Shown piece by piece: positions 43,546 through 51,808 of a stretch of 64,000 nucleotides of DNA; position 1 is the first letter of the stretch, and every line of letters starts with the position of its first letter. The DNA is taken from NCBI GenBank assembly GCA_029782145.1, contig JAKOVH010000021.1, positions 1 through 64,000 of the forward strand. The letters run 5' to 3'. A program made the position numbers and the translations under genes. The DNA comes from Actinomycetes bacterium (GTDB lineage Bacteria > Actinomycetota > Acidimicrobiia > Acidimicrobiales > Acidimicrobilacustridaceae). The notes under the pieces were generated by a model. That model was not told the origin of the DNA. It searched no databases and saw only the letters and a program-made list of their open reading frames with translations.

Positions 43546-44029
43546 CGATCCCGAAGCTCAACTGCACGGTTACCGGCGAACGGGGCGCCGGTGGCGGCCA
43601 GGGATATCCGTCGTTGTGACGCTCCGCCATCGTGGCGGCCCAACGACGCAGCGCCTGCTGGAACGCGAGATGGAGATGGATGGGCTGGTCTTGGCCGGCG
43701 ACGGCTACGAAGCGGAGCAACGTCGCTGGAAGCGTCTCGGACCCACCGAGCGCCGGCGCTCCCAGCGACGGCTCGCAGAACCCGTCGATGAGGGCCACTC
43801 GTTCCGCAGTCCACCACCGCAGTGCTTCCTCAATCGCGGCCCACAGGGTGAGCCCTCGTCGATCACCCCGCCGCAGGAACTCGACCGCCGAGACGACCTC
43901 CAGGAATCGGATGGTGGCCTCCGCGTGCTCCTCGAAATGAGGCTCACCGTCCGCGAGGTCGTCGTCGGGGACGAGCCAGAGGCGCCGCTCCTTGTGCGCA
44001 TCGGCGTCCGGGTCCTGGGGAGTGCTCAC
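43511..44029 (-). CDS. Hypothetical protein of the mobilisation operon
   Basis: From GTG 44029, overlapping the previous stop (GTGA), the product has 172 residues. The N-terminal acidic region is followed by a helical part (TIRFLEVVSAVEFLRRGDRR, IEEALRWWTAERVALIDGF) and a Pro-rich C-terminus. I recognise no family. Tight coupling to the 806-residue gene implies a shared function. Confidence 0.55.
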   Translation of the reverse strand: MSTPQDPDADAHKERRLWLVPDDDLADGEPHFEEHAEATIRFLEVVSAVEFLRRGDRRGLTLWAAIEEALRWWTAERVALIDGFCEPSLGAPALGGSETLPATLLRFVAVAGQDQPIHLHLAFQQALRRWAATMAERHNDGYPWPPPAPRSPVTVQLSFGIGDDDGPPDLVA

Positions 44030-46446
44030 ATCAGCTCCTGTTCGGTGATCGACAGCTCGGGCGCGACGAAGGTGTCCGACCGCGGTTCGTGCACCAACGG
44101 GGCGGCGGCCGACCGGGAGTGCAAGGACGCGTCTGGTGTCCTGTGTGCGGCGAGAAGGGCGTGACGGTCGTTGCTGAGCGACGGCGCCGCCCGCAACTGC
44201 TCGCGAATGGCGACGGCGTCGCCGCCGGTGAGCTGGGAGGTGAGCTCGGTGAGCGAGGTGAGCTCGGCGAGCACGGTGTCGGTGCGCATCCCCAGATGGG
44301 AGCGTGCGATCTGGGTGGTGAGGACCGGGTCCTCGTCGCAGCGCACCAGCACGACCCCGACGGCGAGGCTCGCGCTGGCGCGTCCGGCGGCAAGGACGGT
44401 CGCGGTGTCGGCGGGGGAGAGCCCGTAGCGTTCCGAGCACGCCGCCACCGCAGAGGGCGGCATGCCCCGGCGAGCAGCCAGCGAGAGCCCCACGGTCGGA
44501 TCGTCGACGGCGGCAGCGAGCCCGGCGGCGAAGCAGTCGGGGTCCGGCGCGTGGCTGGCCAGGAACCCGACCACCTCCTCCGGCCGATGGCGGCCGGCGA
44601 GGGTGCCGCCGGCGAGGTCCCACAGGTCCGGCAGAGCGGGCAGGGTGGGTAGTGCGTCGCGAGGCCGCGCCAACAGGATCTCCCGTGGTCCGCAGCCCGC
44701 GGCGCGCATCTCGGCGGCGGTCGCGCCGACGAGCTCCGCGGCCTCGACGCGGGCCAGTCCCCACCGCTGGTGGAGCTCCCCGATCCCGTCCGTAGCATCG
44801 ATCCCCAGGAGGGGGAGCAGCGGCGCCACCGCGCTCGCGGGCACGTTCTCTGCGTTCAACACGACCAGGGTCGTGGCGGAGGTGACCCCAGCGGCACCGA
44901 GGACCTCCACCAACTCCATCGGGCTCGCAGTCGCAGCGAGCGTGTCGTGCTCAGGAGGCGCCAGGCGCGGCGCGACACGATCCACGAGGCCTTCACGGTC
45001 GTAGTGGACCGACGCAGCGAAGCTGGCGAGCTCGGCATCGAAATCGACCCGGCTCTCGAGGGCTGCCTCGCGCACCGCCCGGCGCGCGGCCCCGGCGGCG
45101 ACATCCATCGCCTCGCCACGGGTCGCCGCAGGCGGGCCGGCCACCTCCGCCATCGCACCAGGCGTGCGGGCGACCAACGGGATCCACTGTCCCTCCGCAA
45201 GAAGCACCCAACTCGTCACGTCTCCGTGGTGCGAGTGCTGCCACGCTCCCGGCTGATCCTCAACCTGGGTCCAACCCGGCGGAGGCGGCGGATCCTCAGA
45301 CAACGACGGGGTGGCGGCGAGTTGCGGGTAGCGGCGCCCGAGGGTCCTAACCGCCGAGGCCATCGCCGTTGTGAGGTCGGAGGCCTCCGCGCCATCGAGG
45401 CGGCCGGCGCCGACTCGGGTTCGCGTGTCCTCCAGGCGCCACGACGCACGCTCGCCCTGCTCGACGGCGACCACATAGGCGGTGGAGTTGAGGCGCAGGT
45501 AGACGCCCTTCCCGCTGGCGCTCTCACCCCGCGCCGCCCACTCCTCGGCGGTGTAGGGCCCGACCTCGACCCACTGGCCGAGCGGCAGCTGAGCCACCGA
45601 GGCCCGAGGTAGCCGGTTGCGGCGATGGGCAGCCACGACGCGGTCGTCATCGACGACCATGCGCGGCAGCGGAGACGCGAGCAGGTCGACGCCCAGGGAG
45701 CGGCCGATCGCAGCCGACAACCGACGCTCGACGTCGACGACATCCAGCAACGTCTCCCACCGCTCCCGAGGTCGAAGCGGACCCGGGTCGAACTCGGCGA
45801 GGGCGCCGGCCCGGCCGACTCGGTCCAGGGCCAGCTGGGCGACCTGCTCGGCCAACACGCCGGTGGGTGCGGGACGACTCGAACCACGGGGCATGCGCGC
45901 CGCCGCAGCCTCCAGCACCCCCACCAGATCCGCATCGGCTGGGAGGCGGCCACGGAGGGTTCGACGCGCCGCCGCGACCGTCGCCTGATGGACCTGCTCC
46001 TCCGACCACGACCCCAGAGGACGGGCCAGCGCTTCGTGGTCCGGGCGGCGAGCGAGCTGGCCGAGGCTGAACACGCCGCGCCACTCCCACCCGGCGACGG
46101 CAGCCTGGGTGGGTCGCACCCCACCGAGGTGTGGGTCGGGCTCCGCGCCGACCGCCGAGACCGGCACCCGCACCGGGAGCGCGTGCTCACCGGAACGAAC
46201 CTCACAGACGCCACCGCGGCGAGCCGGGACCAGATGCCATGTCTCGATCCCCGCCACCGGACCGGTGGCCCCGTAGGACGCGAGCAACAGCTGGTTCCGG
46301 GGCGAGTAGTCGGACCAGTCCCGGGTCAGATCCAGCGCCTGGCGCCAATCGTCACGCGCCTCGAGGCTTTCCGCTGCCCACCAGTCCAGCCACAACTTCA
46401 CCGATCGGGCGCCGTCGAACGAGATCGGCCGCGGGTTGACCACCAT
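44026..46446 (-). CDS. Large protein with ArdC-like N-terminus, partner of the coupling protein
   Basis: The 806-residue protein opens with a region resembling ArdC/DUF1738 N-terminal domains: RQALDLTRDWSDYSPRNQLL (the rYS..Nq.LL pattern), ASYGATGPVAGIETWH and WRGVFSLGQLARRP. The middle contains a beta-rich stretch with GPYTAEEWAARGESASGKGV, and the C-terminal 300 residues are helical. It may coat or protect the transferred strand, or help dock the relaxosome. It lies directly downstream of the coupling-protein gene with a GTCCC repeat array in the 113-base gap. Confidence 0.5.
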   Translation of the reverse strand: MVVNPRPISFDGARSVKLWLDWWAAESLEARDDWRQALDLTRDWSDYSPRNQLLLASYGATGPVAGIETWHLVPARRGGVCEVRSGEHALPVRVPVSAVGAEPDPHLGGVRPTQAAVAGWEWRGVFSLGQLARRPDHEALARPLGSWSEEQVHQATVAAARRTLRGRLPADADLVGVLEAAAARMPRGSSRPAPTGVLAEQVAQLALDRVGRAGALAEFDPGPLRPRERWETLLDVVDVERRLSAAIGRSLGVDLLASPLPRMVVDDDRVVAAHRRNRLPRASVAQLPLGQWVEVGPYTAEEWAARGESASGKGVYLRLNSTAYVVAVEQGERASWRLEDTRTRVGAGRLDGAEASDLTTAMASAVRTLGRRYPQLAATPSLSEDPPPPPGWTQVEDQPGAWQHSHHGDVTSWVLLAEGQWIPLVARTPGAMAEVAGPPAATRGEAMDVAAGAARRAVREAALESRVDFDAELASFAASVHYDREGLVDRVAPRLAPPEHDTLAATASPMELVEVLGAAGVTSATTLVVLNAENVPASAVAPLLPLLGIDATDGIGELHQRWGLARVEAAELVGATAAEMRAAGCGPREILLARPRDALPTLPALPDLWDLAGGTLAGRHRPEEVVGFLASHAPDPDCFAAGLAAAVDDPTVGLSLAARRGMPPSAVAACSERYGLSPADTATVLAAGRASASLAVGVVLVRCDEDPVLTTQIARSHLGMRTDTVLAELTSLTELTSQLTGGDAVAIREQLRAAPSLSNDRHALLAAHRTPDASLHSRSAAAPLVHEPRSDTFVAPELSITEQELM

Positions 46447-46468
46447 GCCCCGACCCTGCGGGCGCCAG

Positions 46469-46550
46469 GTCCCGAGAATGGTCCCGGAATCAGTCCCATC
46501 CAGGCGGTGACCAGGACAAACACTGTCCCGGGAGTCCCGGAATCGGTCCC
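46469..46550 (-). repeat. GTCCC direct repeats with 12-bp period, upstream of the 806-residue gene
   Basis: GTCCC occurs at 46469, 46481 and 46493 (12 bp apart) and again at 46525, 46534 and 46546 (last two 12 bp apart). Two of the pairs share the longer form GTCCCGGAATC(A/G)GTCCC. The array fills the intergenic region immediately upstream of the 806-residue gene start at 46446. Its complement, GGGAC at 12-bp spacing, recurs at 48878-48960. Confidence 0.7.
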
Positions 46551-46559
46551 GACCCGGCC

Positions 46560-48839
46560 CTACTCCTCAACCTCGAGGTCACGGTCACCGGCACACGGGA
46601 GGCAGAGCACGGCGGTGCTCAGGTCATGCCGGACCGCCAGCCCCTCGCCGGGCAGAATCCACTTGCCACAGTTGATGCAGGACCCTGCGACTCGGTTCGG
46701 CCCCATCCCATCCGACGGCCGGATGAGGTCTGGCCGGGTTGGAGGAGCGACGTATGGCGTCTCCGGACGAGCAACGGACGGCACCCCGGTAGTCAGCGGA
46801 TTCCTCGGGAGTGTCGCCGGGCCAGGTCGTGTCGTGGGGTCGACCGCGGGAGGTGGCAGATGCCGTGCCGTTTGGAGGTGCACCGCCCGATCGAGCCCAC
46901 TCGTCCCAGGAACCGGTCCGCGGTCGCTGAGCGGGCAGGTCCCACTGGAAGGCGCGACGGGGCGACCGTCGGCGTCGACAGGGACGAGCCTGCGGAGCGC
47001 CTTGTCCTCCCACCACCGCAGCGACCGCAGATGCACCGGCGGCAATGTGCCATGGATCAGCACCGCCTCCCCCGGGACCATCTGACGCACCACGTGCGGC
47101 GCGATGAGATCCTCCCGCTGCGAGCTTTCCGACACCGTCCGCCGCCCACCGCGGGTGTCGACCGACCACGACCGACGCGCAACATGCTCGGTACCAGCGA
47201 CGGTTCGGAGCCAGTTCAGCGTCGCCGGGTCGTCCACCCCGGTGAACACGACCTTGGATCGGTGCCCGCCCAGCACCGCGTCGGCGAGGGTGCCGTAACG
47301 GTGATCGATCTGCGCCTTCGACTGCCAACAGGTGACGATCAGCCCACCCAGCCCGGCGATGGTCGAGACCTCCTCCGGGAGCCACGCCAACTCGAGCTGG
47401 GCCGCTTCGTCGATCACCACCAGCAGCGGCTTCGTGAGGCGCCGGCCTTCGATGTCCCAAGTGTGCAGTTGCTCCCGTAGATCGCCGAGGAGCCCACCGA
47501 GCACCGGAGCGAGCCGCTTGAACTCCGTGTCCGGCGCCACCAAATACAGCGTGTTCGCACCGCCGTCGACGCCTCCGACCAGCCATTCGAGATCCACGAA
47601 CCGAGGGACTCGGTCCCAGACCTCGTCGCTGCTGTAGAAGTCCCGAGGGTCCAGCGACGCCGAATGCGCGACCGACGGCTCGCCCCACGCCTCGAACGCC
47701 ATCCGCCCAGTCGCGTAGATCGACGCCCGGATCCGCGGGTCCTCGTTGTGCAGCGCCGTCAGCTTCAACGCGGCGGCATCGGCGAGCCGCTGCGTCTCCA
47801 GATCCTCGCTCGCCAGACCCGACTCCACGAGCTCGTTGATCACCGGGTCGGTGATCCCGGCACCCCGAAACGCCCACGCTGTCAACGTCTGGATCGTCAA
47901 CGGCACCCGGCGCTGGCCGTCGGGAGTCCTGGGGAGCCGCACCGACAACCCCGCCACAGCCATGTACGCCGACACGAACGTCTCGCCCTGCTGGGCCCAG
48001 TAGTCCCCACCTTGGACCCCGCTCGTCGGGATCGCCGCCGCCAACGCCCGCCCCGCCCGAAGCGCCCCCGACGCCGTCGCCACGTTGCGCAGAGGCGTCC
48101 ACCGAGCCGTCGGCAGCGACGTCGACGAACCAGGGTCGAACACTGCCAACTCGCCCCGACTCGAACGCGCTGACGCCGTCACGTCGTAGAGATCCCGCTT
48201 CACCGACAAGGCGATCACCGGGCCGTCCCACCCCACCACCCCCGACGACAACAACGCCGTCTTCCCAGACTGGGTCGGCCCGATCAACGCCACCGACCCC
48301 CTCGACCCCTGACGACGCCCGGCTCGTCCCCGAAGGGGATAACGGTCACGATCCTCGGTCGCCAGCAGCGGACCCCTCGGCGCCTGCGCCCCCAACAGGA
48401 ACCGACCGGTCGGCGGCAACGGCGAGTCGACCACGAGCGTGGCCAGATCCCCCGGCCGAGCCGCACGAGCGTCGGTGTCCACCCCGAAGCGCAACCCGCC
48501 GAATGGGACGAGCCGGCGCCAGAGCCGCCAGCCAAACCACACCGCACCAGCAGTCAGCACCCCCACCACCGCCGTGCACCCCCAGTAGAGGGCGGGGCCA
48601 GGAATGCCGGTGGCATGCGATCCCCAAGCCTTCTCCGGGGCCCCCGGATTCGAGACCAGTGCAGCCAGCGCAGGCAGCAGCACCGAGAGATCAGCCGACA
48701 CCCACCCGCCGGTGACGCGAGCCGACAACCACGCACCTCCGAAGCCGACCACGACGAAGCCCAACATGGCGCTCAGGCCGGCGAACAGCAGGCGGTCTGG
48801 TCCCGACCACACCCCCGGCTGGTCCCCATTCGCCCTCAT
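46560..48839 (-). CDS. VirD4/TraG-type coupling protein
   Basis: The 759-residue ATPase has two N-terminal membrane helices (about residues 15-40 and 85-105), Walker A GPTQSGKTALL (about 190), Walker B LLVVIDEAAQLEL (about 470) and a TraM-recognition-like C-terminal part (LGGLIVTCWQSKAQIDHRYG). It hands the relaxase-bound DNA to the channel. The last 80 residues are a Pro-rich linker and a zinc-ribbon-like module with CINCGKW and CLPC, unusual for the family. The region upstream carries a GGGAC array. Confidence 0.88.
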   Translation of the reverse strand: MRANGDQPGVWSGPDRLLFAGLSAMLGFVVVGFGGAWLSARVTGGWVSADLSVLLPALAALVSNPGAPEKAWGSHATGIPGPALYWGCTAVVGVLTAGAVWFGWRLWRRLVPFGGLRFGVDTDARAARPGDLATLVVDSPLPPTGRFLLGAQAPRGPLLATEDRDRYPLRGRAGRRQGSRGSVALIGPTQSGKTALLSSGVVGWDGPVIALSVKRDLYDVTASARSSRGELAVFDPGSSTSLPTARWTPLRNVATASGALRAGRALAAAIPTSGVQGGDYWAQQGETFVSAYMAVAGLSVRLPRTPDGQRRVPLTIQTLTAWAFRGAGITDPVINELVESGLASEDLETQRLADAAALKLTALHNEDPRIRASIYATGRMAFEAWGEPSVAHSASLDPRDFYSSDEVWDRVPRFVDLEWLVGGVDGGANTLYLVAPDTEFKRLAPVLGGLLGDLREQLHTWDIEGRRLTKPLLVVIDEAAQLELAWLPEEVSTIAGLGGLIVTCWQSKAQIDHRYGTLADAVLGGHRSKVVFTGVDDPATLNWLRTVAGTEHVARRSWSVDTRGGRRTVSESSQREDLIAPHVVRQMVPGEAVLIHGTLPPVHLRSLRWWEDKALRRLVPVDADGRPVAPSSGTCPLSDRGPVPGTSGLDRAVHLQTARHLPPPAVDPTTRPGPATLPRNPLTTGVPSVARPETPYVAPPTRPDLIRPSDGMGPNRVAGSCINCGKWILPGEGLAVRHDLSTAVLCLPCAGDRDLEVEE

Positions 48840-48877
48840 CGGGCCCTACCAGCCCCTTGGCCGCTGATGTGCAGGTC

Positions 48878-48960
48878 GGGACCGATCCCGGGACCGAACG
48901 AGCTGGCCCTCTGGACCCGTACGCATGAATCGGGACCTCCAACGGGACCAGAGCCGGGAC
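48878..48960 (+). repeat. GGGAC direct repeats with 12-bp period, divergent promoter region
   Basis: GGGAC occurs at 48878 and 48890 (12 bp apart; GGGACCGATCCCGGGAC) and at 48932, 48944 and 48956 (each 12 bp apart). The array lies between the leftward coupling-protein gene (start 48839) and the rightward gene at 49010. The 17-bp form is the complement of the copies at 46481-46497 and 46534-46550 with one or two changes. It is probably the binding site of an element regulator or relaxosome protein. Confidence 0.7.
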
Positions 48961-49009
48961 TCCCGACCCGCACCGTCGCTCGAACCACACCGACGACGGA
49001 GGCAACCCG

Positions 49010-49696
49010 ATGTCCACGCTCCAGCAGCAGATCCGCAGCAGCTACCAGCGAAACGCGCACCGACCGATCCCTGGTCGCTGGATCCGACAGCAGCCCATTC
49101 TCTCCCGGTACTCGTCGCGATCCGCGCTCGTCACGGTCATCCGTGATGACGACCGCATCACCGAGGCCGACGGGGTCATCCGAGCGTTGGTGGCCCTCAA
49201 CCAGATCGACTCGGAGGCCGGGACGGCTCTGCTCGAGGCTCTCGCAATGACGTGGCCATCCAGTCGACGACTCAGCGCCGAGTTCCGGGACGAGATCCTC
49301 GTCGAGCTCGCCCTCGTCATCCTCGAAGCCGCGGATCTCAACGACCTCGACCGCCTGGCCACTCGACTCACCCGACGGGCTCACGCACGCGCGCGCCGCC
49401 GATACGAGACAGCGCGCACCACTCGAGACCGGGAGCGGACGATGCCGCCAGCAGAGCTGAGTCCCCGATCGGAGGTCGATGTTGCCCAGCACGCCACCGA
49501 CCGAGCGATGCTCACCGCGACCCTCGAGACGATCCGAGGCCACGTGGCGACCGGCCGACTGCCCGAACGAGCCTGGACCGACTTCCGCGACGGGCGGCTT
49601 GCACCTGCCGCCGGATGGCGTCGACTGCAGGCGGATCGGAGTCGAACGTATCGGGGTCGTCGCGCAGTGATGGCGGTGCTGGGGCATGCCTGTTGA
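49010..49696 (+). CDS. Sigma-like or regulatory hypothetical protein
   Basis: The 228-residue protein is mostly helical: LALVILEAADLNDLDRLATR in the middle and, near the end, TLETIRGHVATGRLPERAWT and AAGWRRLQADRSRTYRGRRA. The last part could be a helix-turn-helix as in region 4 of sigma-like proteins. I cannot assign a family. It diverges from the coupling-protein gene across the GGGAC array and may bind it. Confidence 0.5.
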   Translation: MSTLQQQIRSSYQRNAHRPIPGRWIRQQPILSRYSSRSALVTVIRDDDRITEADGVIRALVALNQIDSEAGTALLEALAMTWPSSRRLSAEFRDEILVELALVILEAADLNDLDRLATRLTRRAHARARRRYETARTTRDRERTMPPAELSPRSEVDVAQHATDRAMLTATLETIRGHVATGRLPERAWTDFRDGRLAPAAGWRRLQADRSRTYRGRRAVMAVLGHAC

Positions 49697-50225
49697 CCGC
49701 ACTGCCACCGGCAGGCTTCGTCGCGCCGCCCACCACAACAGCGAAGGACGCGACCTGCTCGAGGCTCCCTCGACATGGCACGGTCTAATCAGTGTCATGA
49801 GATCACTGAACTAATGGTCCGCTCACGGTGTTCACCGGAGCGACCCGTTCCACCACAGCTCCGATAATGCCCGGCTCCTGGATCGAAGGCGTGTTGGAGA
49901 TAGACCGACACGCTCGTCGCGGTCTCCAAGCGCACCGGGCGCTGCGTGGTGCCGCCGTGGGGGTTCCGAGCTCATATGGCGTGCGTGGCGTCGAGGACGG
50001 TCCGCCCGCTCGGGTCGGTTCCGGGACAGCTCGCCGATCAGGCGGTGGATGCGCCTGCCGATCTCCGGGACTGCCATCAGATGACCTCCGTAGGAACTCC
50101 GGGGACATCTGGACGGATGCGCGGTGCCCCGCACAGACGCGCGGGACGCGTGTCATCGAGAACCGTCCCGGTCGGGCCGCCTCGGACTGCGAAGCTTGTA
50201 GGACCCGAGCACAGGAGAGCCGAGG
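49697..50225. other. Junction region between transfer genes and right-hand cargo
   Basis: This 529-bp stretch contains no strong gene. On the minus strand a small frame at 49832-50077 has a good ribosome-binding site and is listed separately. I see no repeats, att-like sequence or terminator here. It marks the change from conserved transfer genes to variable cargo. Confidence 0.5.
49832..50077 (-). CDS. Possible small basic protein
   Basis: An ATG at 50077 has GGAGGT with a 6-7 base spacing, one of the better ribosome-binding sites in the region. It gives 81 residues starting MAVPEIGRRIHRLIGELSRN. The rest is Arg- and Pro-rich and may represent a frame-shifted remnant. There is no family match, and overlapping frames are also open, so coding status is uncertain. 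Confidence 0.3.
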   Translation of the reverse strand: MAVPEIGRRIHRLIGELSRNRPERADRPRRHARHMSSEPPRRHHAAPGALGDRDERVGLSPTRLRSRSRALSELWWNGSLR

Positions 50226-51440
50226 GTGCTGGACCCGAATGACCCGGATCACCGCCTCGTGTGGCCGCGCGAAGTCCTGCTCGATGAGCTCGACCGACGC
50301 CTGTCCATCATGGGAACGGCGAGGGGGCGCAGAGACGCGCAGAAGTGGTCAGCGGGCACGGATCGCTTGCTTCGAACCGCGTTCGCCGGCCCCTCCGTAG
50401 CGGAGGAGTTCCAGGCAGTTCAGCAGCGCGGCTACTACTCCGGTGGTCCATTCAGTGACGTGCCCGAGGCGTTTCCGGAGCTGAACTGGTTGCACGACCT
50501 GCGCTCTGAGCTGGCCGATTTCGAGAGCCAGGTTCCCGAGAGGAGCCTGTACTGGTCTCAGCGCAAGCGCGGCGTAAGTGGCGAACGTCTCTCGTTCGAG
50601 GTCACGGCACGTCGGTTCGTGGCGATGGTCCGGACGTTTGACACGCGAGACCTGCTCTGGTCAGAAGCCTTCGGGGTCGATTGTCCCGACGGGGTGGGCG
50701 ATCCGGTTTCCTCTCCCGCGGAGCAGGTCGCAGAACTTCTCGAGCGCGACCTCCCAGGATTCCGCTGGCCCCTTCCCGAGGACGCCGCAGGCTCATGGGA
50801 TCACGACGACCTCTACGACGCGATCGAGCTTCTCCACGACCTCGCGTCATGGCCCAGCGTGATCTACGGCCACGACTGGGGCGGCTGCGTCGGCCACCCC
50901 ACTGACTTCTCACCGAGATGCGGCCAGGACCTTTTCCGTCATCACGTGAATGCCCTGCTCGCACGAAGCGAACTCGGTGTGGTCGTTGGAGAAATCGGGC
51001 CTGAGCGAGGAAGGATCATCACACCAGGTGCCCCGGATCTTGAAGAGTCCGTCCGATCCGCCGTCGAGGAAGCACCGGAGGGATACAGCGAAGACGTTCA
51101 GCACGCCGTGATGATGTTCCGTGCTCGTGATCGCAACGTCGCCTCGATGCGTTCGGCAATCACCGCGCTCGCAGGCGTCTTGGAAGCGCATCGAGCTCTA
51201 CTCAAGGCTGAGCTGCTCACCAAGGACGAGGGATACCTCTTCGACATCGCCAACAACTTCGACCTTCGTCACCGCAAGGCCGACCAGCGGAGCGACTACG
51301 ACCCTGCGTTCCTCGAGTGGATCTTCCACTGGTACCTGGCGACCATCCCGCTCGTCTCGGCCCTCATGGCCAAGCAGCAGGCGCCGCCCGAGATCCCGGA
51401 GTCGGATGGCTGGGACGACGTAGATGAGGAGCCGTTCTGA
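50226..51440 (+). CDS. Candidate abortive-infection protein with HEPN-like C-terminus
   Basis: From GTG 50226 (AGGAGA about eight bases upstream) the product has 404 residues. The N-terminal 280 are unrecognised. The C-terminal 130 include FDIANNFDLRHRKADQRSDY and FLEWIFHWYLATIPLVSALM, a pattern (aNNF.iRH....q..dYd...l.WiF..yLatI) I associate with helical domains of Abi/HEPN-type defence proteins. The RH residues could be part of a HEPN RNase site. It is the first gene of the right cargo block. Defence assignment is inference. Confidence 0.45.
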   Translation: MLDPNDPDHRLVWPREVLLDELDRRLSIMGTARGRRDAQKWSAGTDRLLRTAFAGPSVAEEFQAVQQRGYYSGGPFSDVPEAFPELNWLHDLRSELADFESQVPERSLYWSQRKRGVSGERLSFEVTARRFVAMVRTFDTRDLLWSEAFGVDCPDGVGDPVSSPAEQVAELLERDLPGFRWPLPEDAAGSWDHDDLYDAIELLHDLASWPSVIYGHDWGGCVGHPTDFSPRCGQDLFRHHVNALLARSELGVVVGEIGPERGRIITPGAPDLEESVRSAVEEAPEGYSEDVQHAVMMFRARDRNVASMRSAITALAGVLEAHRALLKAELLTKDEGYLFDIANNFDLRHRKADQRSDYDPAFLEWIFHWYLATIPLVSALMAKQQAPPEIPESDGWDDVDEEPF

Positions 51441-51717
51441 TGGCCTTGGTGAGGAGGAGTGCCCTACAACGCGGGGCAGGTCGGGGCAAGAATCTGCGAA
51501 CGGCAGATCGACCGCTACGGGCTGGTCTGCAAGTTGAGAGCACCGGCCATCGACAACCACGGCCGCTGGACATGAGTGCAGATGAGGCGCTGGGCCGATA
51601 GCGTGAAGCCTTCGGTCGAGGCCTTTGGCGCACACTGAGTGCGTCCACAGCCCAGCGCGTGCGCCGGTGCCTGCCCGTCGGACCTGTCTAGGGGTAGTGC
51701 CCGACGAAGTGTTGGGT
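51441..51717. other. Intergenic region after the 404-residue gene
   Basis: No gene or conserved repeat is seen in this 277-bp part of a 368-bp gap. A TAAGAT -10-like hexamer lies at its right edge (51718-51723), in front of the structured RNA described separately. Confidence 0.4.
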
Positions 51718-51800
51718 TAAGATCAACGGCAGAAGTACAAAGGGACGTAGGTGCCCGCTCTGTCGCAGGGGTCGGCGAAAGCCGGCCCCAGCGCCTTTTT
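51718..51800 (+). ncRNA. Short leader RNA with GAAA-tetraloop terminator hairpin ahead of the NYN nuclease gene
   Basis: A -10-like TAAGAT (51718-51723) should start a transcript near 51730. CGC-A-GGGGTCGGC (51764-51776) pairs with GCCGGCCCC-A-GCG (51781-51793) around a GAAA loop. One A-A mismatch interrupts the 12-bp stem, and CC plus five T follow at 51796-51800. This has the form of an intrinsic terminator, rare in this GC-rich window. It ends nine bases before the nuclease start. It would yield a 65-75 base RNA and limit read-through into the gene. Confidence 0.55.
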
Positions 51801-51808
51801 CGGAACGA

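Noticed and set aside
49803..50252. 149-codon minus-strand frame
   Set aside because: Its composition is Arg/Pro-rich and no motif is seen; the overlapping 81-codon frame has a better ribosome-binding site and is listed instead at low confidence.
51698..51808. N-terminal extension of the NYN protein through CPTKCW ... CPLCRRGRRK
   Set aside because: The frame is open and zinc-finger-like, but it contains no usable start codon and is better explained by the structured RNA and terminator.
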